Shown here: positions 6,095-12,250 of the stretch, piece by piece
Position numbering within the stretch: position 1 is the stretch's first letter
How the letters are laid out: every line of letters begins with the position of its first letter
Assembly: GCA_038326995.1 (NCBI GenBank)
Contig: JBBQKP010000066.1
Coordinates: forward strand, 1-14,652
From: JBBQKP01 sp038326995
Lineage (GTDB): Bacteria; Planctomycetota; Phycisphaerae; Tepidisphaerales; Tepidisphaeraceae
Length of the DNA: 14,652 nt
Reading direction: 5' to 3'
Program-made: the position numbers and the translations under genes
Notes under the pieces: generated by a model
What the model was told of the DNA's origin: nothing
The model's input: only the letters and a program-made list of their open reading frames with translations
Databases searched by the model: none

Positions 6095-7054
6095 ATGCCC
6101 TCATGTGATATGCCTCTGGAACAGCTTCGCGTGTACAGCCCGCGTCTGACGCGTGCGGCTGACTTTGATTCGTTCTGGTCGGAGACGCTGGCGGCGGCAA
6201 GTCAAAGCCCGCCGCGGCTGGAGCTGATTCCGGTCGACCTGGGCACGAAGTCGGTCGATTGCTTCGCGGCGCGATTCGAAGGGTTTTCTGACGAAGGACA
6301 CAAAGCGCCGACCTTGGCGGGCTGGTATGTGAGGCCCAGGCAAAGCGGTCGATTTCCGGCGGTGATGCACTATCACGGCTATTCGGGTCGCGGGCAGCGT
6401 CCGCTTGACATGATCGCTCTCGCGAGTCAGGGCGTGGTTTGCATGAGCATGGATTGCCGCGGACAGAACGGCGAGAGCGAAGAAACGCTCGGCAGCGTTG
6501 GCGGTGGACATTATTCCGGCTGGATGACGCAGGGCATTCGCAACCCGCACAGTTACTACTTTCGGCACGTCTATGCGGATGCGGTCCGCGCGATCGAAGC
6601 GCTGTGCGGACGGGACGAGGTGGACGAATCGCGACTCGCTGTCACAGGCGGAAGCCAGGGCGGAGCATTGTCATTGGCGGCGGCGGCGATGTCGCCTCGC
6701 GTGTCGCTTTGCATCAGCGAGATTCCGTTCCTGTGCGATTTTCCTCGCTCGGTGCGGATGACGCCAAACGGCCCGTATCCTGAAATCGCGAATTTTCTCA
6801 AAACGCACCCGCACATCGAGGAGCAGGCGTTCCAGACGCTCAGCTATTTTGATTGCGTAAATCTCGCCCCGCGAATCAAGGCCAGGACGCTTATCTGTAA
6901 TTGCCTGTGGGACGACATCTGTTTGCCCAGCTCGATCTTCGCTGCATACAACCACATGAGCTGTGAAAAGGAAATGGCGGTCTATCCGTATCACAAGCAC
7001 GAAGTGCCAATGGAATTTTCTGAGCGGCGTTTTGCATTGCTGGCGGGTATGTAA
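6095..7054 (+). CDS. CE7-family acetyl esterase (acetyl xylan esterase / cephalosporin-C deacetylase)
   Basis: This is an alpha/beta hydrolase of the AXE1 (CE7) family, which removes acetyl groups from xylo-oligosaccharides and from small molecules such as cephalosporin C. The 319-residue length matches the family. The Ser nucleophile is in GGSQGG (Ser187), the Asp is in WDDICLPS (Asp273) and the His is in KHEVP (His302). These positions fall one residue from the triad known for the Thermotoga enzyme TM0077 (188, 274, 303). YHGYSGRGQRP and CRGQNGES are the family's oxyanion-side and RGQ motifs. No signal peptide is visible, so it should work in the cytoplasm on imported sugars or xenobiotics. 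AGGAG at 6081-6085, nine bases upstream, supports the start. No glycan genes adjoin it, and it may be transcribed alone. Confidence 0.93.
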   Translation: MPSCDMPLEQLRVYSPRLTRAADFDSFWSETLAAASQSPPRLELIPVDLGTKSVDCFAARFEGFSDEGHKAPTLAGWYVRPRQSGRFPAVMHYHGYSGRGQRPLDMIALASQGVVCMSMDCRGQNGESEETLGSVGGGHYSGWMTQGIRNPHSYYFRHVYADAVRAIEALCGRDEVDESRLAVTGGSQGGALSLAAAAMSPRVSLCISEIPFLCDFPRSVRMTPNGPYPEIANFLKTHPHIEEQAFQTLSYFDCVNLAPRIKARTLICNCLWDDICLPSSIFAAYNHMSCEKEMAVYPYHKHEVPMEFSERRFALLAGM

Positions 7055-7192
7055 GGTCGGTTTTGTCAAAGCAGATGCCCTTGCCAAAATGGTTTCATCG
7101 CGTACCGTCGCCCTTCCGATCGAATTCTTAGGAACAGTTCGGGCGCGGCCGAGTTTAGAGTTTTCACCAGAGTCATTTAGAAGAATCAATAC

Positions 7193-7609
7193 ATGTCAGT
7201 TCACATCACCACTTTCACGCAAAACGGCAAGACGCACGCTTCCACGGGCAGTAAGTGGGAGCCCAAGATGGGCTATTCCCGCGCGGTGCGTGCGGGCAAT
7301 CATATTTATGTGACGGGCTCGGTCGGCGTGAACGCGGACGGATCGTACCCGCAAACATTGGCCGGCCAGACCGAGCGTTCGATCGAGATCATCCTGGCGG
7401 CGATTTCGGCGCTGGGGGGCAAGCCGACAGACGTGGTGCGGACGCGGATTTTCGCGACGGACATCACGAAGTGGGAGGAAATCGCGGGAGTGCACGGCCG
7501 GGTGTTCGGCGAGATTCGCCCGGCCACCACGATCGTCGGCGTCGCCAAGCTCATCGACGATGCGGCGCTGATTGAAATCGAAGCGGACGCGTATGTGATG
7601 GACGTATGA
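7193..7609 (+). CDS. RidA (YjgF/YER057c/UK114) family protein lacking the deaminase Arg
   Basis: The protein has 138 residues in a single RidA-like fold. GYSRAVRAGNHIYVTGSVGVNADG, then GQTERSIEIILAAISALGG, then RTRIFATDITKWEEIAGVHGRVFGEIRPATTIVGVAKLI and LIEIEADAYV follow the family order. RidA trimers hydrolyse reactive enamines and imines made by PLP enzymes such as threonine dehydratase. The Arg that binds the substrate carboxylate (Arg105 of Escherichia coli RidA, in PARS) is Thr112 here (PATT), so the archetypal imine deaminase activity is doubtful. It belongs to another Rid subgroup whose role is mostly unknown. The ribosome binding site is weak (AGAAG). The gene stands 138 bp after the esterase gene and is followed by the REPIN-like element, so it is probably a unit of its own. 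Confidence 0.9.
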   Translation: MSVHITTFTQNGKTHASTGSKWEPKMGYSRAVRAGNHIYVTGSVGVNADGSYPQTLAGQTERSIEIILAAISALGGKPTDVVRTRIFATDITKWEEIAGVHGRVFGEIRPATTIVGVAKLIDDAALIEIEADAYVMDV

Positions 7610-7635
7610 GTGGGCGGCTGGACGAACGAGTGATA

Positions 7636-7641
7636 TATAAT
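7636..7641 (+). promoter_or_regulatory. Possible -10 box upstream of nusB
   Basis: TATAAT lies in an AT-rich patch (GATATATAATAG) 27 bases after the RidA-like stop. No convincing -35 hexamer lies 15-19 bases upstream, and nusB starts nearly 190 bases later, beyond the REPIN-like element. It is only a candidate. Confidence 0.25.
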
Positions 7642-7706
7642 AGAGTTGATTCTCCTTCGCACCATGATTTTAGGAACAGCTTTGCCATCTTCTTTCGCAA
7701 ACCGAA

Positions 7707-7766
7707 CACCGGTCGGAGACCGGTGCAACCGACATTCTACTGGTGGCACAGGTCTCCGACCTGTGC
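7707..7766. repeat. REPIN-like pair of inverted hairpins
   Basis: Two 20-base arms, GGTCGGAGACCGGTGCAACC (7711-7730) and the reverse complement of 7742-7761, match at 18 of 20 positions around an 11-base spacer. Each half also folds alone: CACCGGTC-GGA-GACCGGTG (7707-7725) and GCACAGGTC-TCC-GACCTGTGC (7746-7766). The halves differ by a compensated base pair (C:G versus A:T), so the stems are conserved as structures. Two REP hairpins in opposite orientation are the definition of a REPIN, mobilised in trans by RAYT transposases. None is encoded in this window. It lies in the 221-bp gap before nusB. Confidence 0.8.
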
Positions 7767-7830
7767 GTTACTTACTCCACAATCATCCTGATTTTTTGAT
7801 GTGATAAAGCACTAGAAAAAAATATTTCAC

Positions 7831-8247
7831 ATGACCACCCGCCGTCAGATCCGTCAGCTCGCCATGCAGATTTTGTTCGCATTTGATGCGAATCAATCGA
7901 ACTCGTTCGAGATATCAAGGCAGGTCTCGGGCGATAGTGAATTGTCGGGCGAGCACCAGAACGAGGCGGTGCAGTGGGCGAACAAGGCTTGGGACTATCG
8001 CAGGCAGGCGGATGATTGGGTGACGCGATTGAGCCCACAGTGGCCGACCTTGCGGCAGCCTTCGGTGGATCGGGCGCTCTTACGACTTTGCGTGTGGGAG
8101 TTGACGCATCAGAAGACGCCGCCCAAGGTGGTGATCGACGAAGCGATCGAGATCGGGCGGGATTTCAGCACGGAAAACTCGCCGAGCTTTTTGAACGGCG
8201 TGCTGGATGCGGTGCTGAAAGAAATCGAGCAGACGAAGACGGCATAA
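7831..8247 (+). CDS. nusB: Transcription antitermination factor NusB
   Basis: NusB binds boxA RNA with NusE (ribosomal protein S10) and supports antitermination in rRNA operons. The 138 residues form the usual all-helical domain. TRRQIRQLAMQILFAFDA is the RNA-binding first helix, RALLRLCVWEL (81-91) the central helix, and PPKVVIDEAIEIGRDFSTENSPSFLNGVLDAV the conserved C-terminal part. The length is normal. The start ATG follows an A-rich tract (AGAAAAAAATATTTCAC) without a Shine-Dalgarno match; the first helix begins at once, which favours this start. In many planctomycetes and other bacteria nusB follows ribH, but no ribH is seen here and the upstream neighbour is a repeat element. The MFS gene follows after 83 bp. 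Confidence 0.93.
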   Translation: MTTRRQIRQLAMQILFAFDANQSNSFEISRQVSGDSELSGEHQNEAVQWANKAWDYRRQADDWVTRLSPQWPTLRQPSVDRALLRLCVWELTHQKTPPKVVIDEAIEIGRDFSTENSPSFLNGVLDAVLKEIEQTKTA

Positions 8248-8330
8248 AATTAGTTGACAGACGTCTTCAACTATTATTTGCGCCGTCGTGCTAGTGCCTG
8301 AATTGCTTCGCCTAAACAGTTCGATTTCAC

Positions 8331-9797
8331 ATGCAGCCTGAAACATCCTTGATACCTGATTCGACACGACCCTATCTTCATAAGGTCACAGTCGCGTGGT
8401 TGTTCGGCAGCGTGTGGTACTCGGTGGTAATTCTGGGCGTGCCTCTGACGCTATATGCCAAGACGCTAGGCGCAACGGAATGGCACATCGGCCTGTTGTC
8501 GGCACTGCCCTATCTGGTGCTTTTGCTCTCGATTCCCGCGGGGATGTGGATCGATGCGACCGGAGACCGAAAACGCATTTTTATGATCTTCCTGCTCGTA
8601 CAGCGGCTGATGTGGATTCCGATCATCATCGTGCCGTCCTATCTGGTTTGGAATTCGCCCGACGAAAATACGCGTGAGCTGGCGCTCTGGATTTTTCTCT
8701 CGATGATGCTGGTGATGCACGCGGGACAAGCGGTGGGCGGGCCGGCGTGGCTCAACTGGATGGCGGACCTGGTTCCAAGGCGTATCCGCGGGCGCTATTT
8801 CGCAAGGCGGCGTCAACTGGGGATCATTCCCGCATTACCCGCCTTGATCCTGGCCGGGCTTGCGATCGATTACTTTGCGCCTCACGGGGCATCACAGCAC
8901 GCGACACTGCTGACGCTGGGCGTCATTTTTGCATTGGCGATGGTGTGCGGGATTGCAGACATTCTGATGTTTGCCAACATCCCACACGACCGGCCGCCGA
9001 AATCGCAAAATCGCAATCCGCTGGGTCTGTTGCTCGAGCCGCTGCGCGATCGAACTTATATGGGATTTTGCCTTGCGGTGGGCGTGACGGTGTTCACCGG
9101 CGTCCCGCTCGCGCAGTTTCTCATTCTTTACCTCACCGAGCACCTGAACATTCACTCGGGCGAAGCACAGTTGATGCTATTGGTCTTGCCTCTGGTGTTG
9201 CAGATGATTTTCTGGCCGGTCTGGGGGCAAATGGTCGACCTGATGGGCATGAGACCGACGCTGCTGATCGCGTCACTCGGGCAGTTGCCGTTAATTGTTG
9301 GCTGGATTTTCGTGGGGCACGGCCCGTACTGGATCGGGTATTTCCTGGCCGGGGGAATGATGGTGCTGGGCGCGGGTGTGGATGCGGTCAATCTGCAGAT
9401 CGTACTTCGTGCCACCGGAAAGCGGGTGGACAACCGAGCCGGAGAATTGGCCAAACGCGGGTCAACCCAGTTCGCCGCCATGAACGCGCTGGTGCTGGGC
9501 TTTGCCGGATTCTTTGGTGGAATTCTGGGCGGATGGCTGATGTACGCGCTTAAGGGGAGCCCGGGCGCGAATCGGCCGTACTTCTTATCGTGGGCATCGA
9601 ACTACGACGTGCTCTTCGTCGTCCTGGCCGCGTTGCGGCTGGTCGTCATGCTCATGCTCCTGCGGCTCATGGTCGAACCGGGTGCCAAGTCCGTGGGTCA
9701 CGCATCGCGATTCCTGACGCTTCGCATGCTCAGCACGCTTTCGCACCCGCTCAGGCTGATTCGATCGCGGCTAGAGCCGCGAGCGAGCGAAATCTAG
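8331..9797 (+). CDS. Major facilitator superfamily transporter
   Basis: The protein has 488 residues with about 12 hydrophobic spans spread over its whole length. The loop after the second span reads GMWIDATGDRKR (71-82), matching the MFS motif A (G-x3-D-x2-G-x-R-K/R). A counterpart GQMVDLMGMRP (299-309) lies at the same place in the second half, supporting the two 6-helix bundles. The substrate cannot be told from sequence, and neighbours give no hint: nusB upstream and a non-coding gap downstream. The C-terminal 40 residues are cytoplasmic and rich in Arg. No good ribosome binding site is visible before ATG 8331; the upstream bases read GATTTCAC. The start is still plausible because the first span begins at about residue 20. 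The last codons form a short GC-rich hairpin. Confidence 0.88.
   Translation: MQPETSLIPDSTRPYLHKVTVAWLFGSVWYSVVILGVPLTLYAKTLGATEWHIGLLSALPYLVLLLSIPAGMWIDATGDRKRIFMIFLLVQRLMWIPIIIVPSYLVWNSPDENTRELALWIFLSMMLVMHAGQAVGGPAWLNWMADLVPRRIRGRYFARRRQLGIIPALPALILAGLAIDYFAPHGASQHATLLTLGVIFALAMVCGIADILMFANIPHDRPPKSQNRNPLGLLLEPLRDRTYMGFCLAVGVTVFTGVPLAQFLILYLTEHLNIHSGEAQLMLLVLPLVLQMIFWPVWGQMVDLMGMRPTLLIASLGQLPLIVGWIFVGHGPYWIGYFLAGGMMVLGAGVDAVNLQIVLRATGKRVDNRAGELAKRGSTQFAAMNALVLGFAGFFGGILGGWLMYALKGSPGANRPYFLSWASNYDVLFVVLAALRLVVMLMLLRLMVEPGAKSVGHASRFLTLRMLSTLSHPLRLIRSRLEPRASEI
9765..9782 (+). other. GC-rich hairpin at the 3' end of the MFS gene
   Basis: TCGCGGC and GCCGCGA pair perfectly around a TAGA loop within the last codons of the transporter gene. 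There is no T run directly behind it; the nearest (TTTTTT, 9829-9834) is nearly 50 bases on. It may stabilise the mRNA end, but it is not a convincing intrinsic terminator. The rest of the 285-bp gap to the next gene shows only short palindromes such as CTCGATCGAG. Confidence 0.3.
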
Positions 9798-10020
9798 AGC
9801 TCTGTCTCGATTGAATTTTCAAACACTGTTTTTTCGGCGAACTACGGCTTCCTCGTCGCGTTTCTTCCGATCGCGTTCTAGAGCTTAAGTAATAAATTGA
9901 GCTCGATCGAGAGGCCTGTGCGTCAGGGTTAGTAGATTCCCCTGATCTTAGTCTCAACGTGGCGTGCCCCCCGCAGGAAATCTCGAATGATCAATTTCAG
10001 GCATGTATTTGTCAATCGCA

Positions 10021-10045
10021 GACATGGCCTTTCTATGGCCGTGTC
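10021..10045 (+). promoter_or_regulatory. Hairpin / dyad upstream of the PhyH gene
   Basis: GACATGGCC (10021-10029) and GGCCGTGTC (10037-10045) pair over nine positions with one T:G wobble around a TTTCTAT loop, 37 bases before the oxygenase start. It could be a 5' leader hairpin or a dyad operator for a regulator. The AraC gene beyond the oxygenase is one possible partner, but no direct-repeat AraC site was identified. Confidence 0.35.
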
Positions 10046-10082
10046 ATAGCCTTCTTGCATCACCAACCCGAAGGAAATTGAT

Positions 10083-11243
10083 ATGACCCAAACCGTAACA
10101 CAGACCACGATCAGGCCGGCGACCGGAACACAAAATCAACTCGTCGAAGCGAGATCACTTGGTTCGATCCGTCACGATCGACTGGGCGTGACGATCGACC
10201 AATATCGCTCTTTCAGACGTGACGGATTCGTCGTCGTGCCTGGAGTTGTTTGTCGGAAAGAAGTCGATGAGTTGCGTCAGCACACCCAAGACCTCATGGA
10301 CGGCAAACTCGCGGAACAGCAGGACGCCGCGGTCCTGAAGGCGCATGGTGATGGAGTGGAGGTGACTGAGTTCGGCAAGCCGCCCGAAAATCTCTCGCCG
10401 CACGAACGCGCGAACTTTTTTCTGCGGATCCACATGTTGCACCGCAAGCTCAAGCTGCACGAGCGATACCTGCTTCACCCGCGTGTGCTGGACGTGCTTG
10501 AAGTGCTCATCGGGCCGGACGTGATGGCGCTGCAGACGATGCTGTTTCTCAAACCGCCGGGCAGCGAAGGACAGGGTTGGCATCAGGATTCGTTTTACAT
10601 TCCGACAGCGCCCGACACGTTGTGCGGCGCGTGGATCGCGATCGACCGGTGCGATGAATACAACGGCGCGATGTGGTTCGCCAACGGAAGCGGGACCGAG
10701 CCGGTGTACCCGCCTTGCCCGGAAGCGGGATACGGATTTGGCGATAAAATGATCGACGACATCCGGTATGTGAAAGGCATCAGCAATACCGAGGACGCGA
10801 AGAACTCGCTAAGCCGCGTGGCCGACAGGTACGATCAGGTGCTCGTCTGCGCGAACCCGGGTGACGTCGTGTTTTTCAACGGGCACGTGCTTCATCGCAG
10901 CAAGCAGAATGTGACGACTGATCGATACCGCCGAAGTTTTGTAAGTCATTACGGCAACGCCCGCGCGTTTACACAGTGGGGGTTGGACCCCGACGCCGTG
11001 CCATCGCGATCACTGACGGAGGCTGAGAAGTCAGTCGGGATGACCAACTCGAGTCACATTCTCGCTCGCGGCGACACGCACTTGCCGTTCGCATTGCCGA
11101 GGTTTGGCACGCCCTGCGCCGCGACCGAGCCGGCCGAGATTCGCCGGGCTGCGGGCGAGTACGTGATCCGCACGATCGCCGAAAACAACAACGGCATGAT
11201 GGGCTGCGGCATCGCCGATCCGACGGTGGCGGACGACGATTGA
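10083..11243 (+). CDS. Phytanoyl-CoA dioxygenase (PhyH) family oxygenase
   Basis: The protein has 386 residues. It is a cupin-fold Fe(II)/2-oxoglutarate oxygenase. YRSFRRDGFVVVPGVV is the N-terminal PhyH opening, WHQDSFYI supplies the HxD pair (His167, Asp169), and NGHVLHRSKQN supplies the distal His (His271). YRRSFVSHY contains the Arg expected to bind 2-oxoglutarate (283 or 284). GAWIAID and NGAMWF are further family marks. Such enzymes hydroxylate lipids, amino acids or natural products, and the substrate here is not evident. No signal peptide is seen, so it is cytoplasmic. AAGGA at 10071-10075 supports ATG 10083. The first 35 residues are Thr/Gln-rich and unconserved. The convergent AraC gene ends 26 bases away. 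Planctomycete PhyH genes often pair with such regulators, so it may control this gene. Confidence 0.92.
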   Translation: MTQTVTQTTIRPATGTQNQLVEARSLGSIRHDRLGVTIDQYRSFRRDGFVVVPGVVCRKEVDELRQHTQDLMDGKLAEQQDAAVLKAHGDGVEVTEFGKPPENLSPHERANFFLRIHMLHRKLKLHERYLLHPRVLDVLEVLIGPDVMALQTMLFLKPPGSEGQGWHQDSFYIPTAPDTLCGAWIAIDRCDEYNGAMWFANGSGTEPVYPPCPEAGYGFGDKMIDDIRYVKGISNTEDAKNSLSRVADRYDQVLVCANPGDVVFFNGHVLHRSKQNVTTDRYRRSFVSHYGNARAFTQWGLDPDAVPSRSLTEAEKSVGMTNSSHILARGDTHLPFALPRFGTPCAATEPAEIRRAAGEYVIRTIAENNNGMMGCGIADPTVADDD

Positions 11244-11269
11244 TGTGCAAAATTGGTTCGCATTTAACA

Positions 11270-12115
11270 CTATCGTGGTATCGACAAATGCGTTTGCAGC
11301 AATCGAGGCACGGGCGGAGTCGCACCTGCCTGTATTTGATTGCGGTACGTTCGCGGGCTGATGGTGAACGCCTCGGAGAACCGTCTTGAAAAGTGAAACG
11401 CGGACGCGAAGCCGCAGAGCGATGCAATTTCGGCGACGCCCAGATTGCTGCGAGCCAGCAACTGTGCCGCCCTGTCGAGTCGACTGAGCAAAACCGCTCG
11501 CGCGGGAGTTAACGATAGTGTTTTCTTGAAGACTCGGCAGAGGTGTTCGGGCGTTACGCAGCCTGCATCCGCCATGGCGGTCAGATCGATCACGGCCGAC
11601 GGATCGCGGTCGAGCGTGCGAAGCATGAACGCCCAGGCGCGATTTACCGCATCCGGATATTCGGGCACTTCAACTCCGTTGGTTTCCGCCGCGCCGCTGA
11701 CGAATAAACCGAGCATGGCGCCCACCACTGCGGACGTTACGTCCGTCATCGCGGCCGAGCCAGGGCTGATGATCTGCCGAAACAGGCCGAGCATCATGCT
11801 CGATGCGATCAGGTGCTGCGCCACCGGCCAGTGAGTTGCCTGCGGCCATTTATCAGGCGTGTCCTGAATTTCAAAATGCACATACGCGTGACGGGTCGGC
11901 CGTTTGCGATCCCATTGAAAAAAGTCACGCGTCGAAGGCTTGCACAGCACAATCGAATCACGCCCTACGGTGTGCATCGTGTCATCGACGTGATATTCGA
12001 CGTTGCCTTGAATGACCCAGACGAATTCAAAGTCGAGCATGTTGCGCGGGCCGAAGGTCGCGCCGGGCGGATAGGTCACCACTCCGAGGCTTTTTGCGAT
12101 GGTGTGAATCGGCAT
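11270..12115 (-). CDS. AraC family transcriptional regulator
   Basis: The protein has 281 residues from ATG 12115. An N-terminal cupin-like sensor (about 10-85) opens with GVVTYPPGATFGPRNMLDFEFVWVIQG, a form I associate with planctomycete AraC proteins, and includes HVDD and the FQWDRKRPTRHAYVHFEI end. The C-terminal AraC DNA-binding region (about 176-263) has two helix-turn-helix units: LTAMADAGCVTPEHLCRVFKK and VAEIASLCGFASAFHFSRRF, followed by SPRTYR. Longer starts exist at 12172 and 12247, but the latter would leave no leader for the divergent gene starting at 12251, and conserved sequence begins only after Met 12115. None has a clear ribosome binding site. It likely senses a small ligand, perhaps a sugar, and could regulate the convergent oxygenase gene, the divergent ligase gene, or both. 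Confidence 0.92.
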   Translation of the reverse strand: MPIHTIAKSLGVVTYPPGATFGPRNMLDFEFVWVIQGNVEYHVDDTMHTVGRDSIVLCKPSTRDFFQWDRKRPTRHAYVHFEIQDTPDKWPQATHWPVAQHLIASSMMLGLFRQIISPGSAAMTDVTSAVVGAMLGLFVSGAAETNGVEVPEYPDAVNRAWAFMLRTLDRDPSAVIDLTAMADAGCVTPEHLCRVFKKTLSLTPARAVLLSRLDRAAQLLARSNLGVAEIASLCGFASAFHFSRRFSEAFTISPRTYRNQIQAGATPPVPRLLQTHLSIPR

Positions 12116-12250
12116 AGAGGTGTTGCTTTCGAAGGTATCACAAGCTGCTCGAAAAAGCGGATGTGATTTCATCGCGCAGCGGATCTCAATTTTGTGACAA
12201 GTCGTGCTGCTCGTGCGCCCCGACTTCGCAATCGCAATCAGATGCATAAC

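Noticed and set aside
7128..7679. TTAGGAACAG at 7128-7137 and again at 7670-7679, flanking the RidA-like gene
   Set aside because: A 10-base direct repeat with no inverted ends or transposase. It could be chance and does not define a mobile element.
8235..8268. GAAGACG ... CGTCTTC as a nusB terminator
   Set aside because: The 7-bp stem has a 20-base loop and no T run follows, so it is not a convincing terminator.
8254..8277. TTGACA (8254-8259) and TATTAT (8272-8277) before the MFS gene as a promoter
   Set aside because: The spacing is only 12 bases, too short for a sigma-70-type promoter. The GTTGA/TCAAC dyad around it is also short.
12116..12247. Longer AraC reading frame starting at 12247
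   Set aside because: The added 44 residues show no domain and would leave only three bases before the divergent gene start. Conserved sequence begins just after Met 12115.
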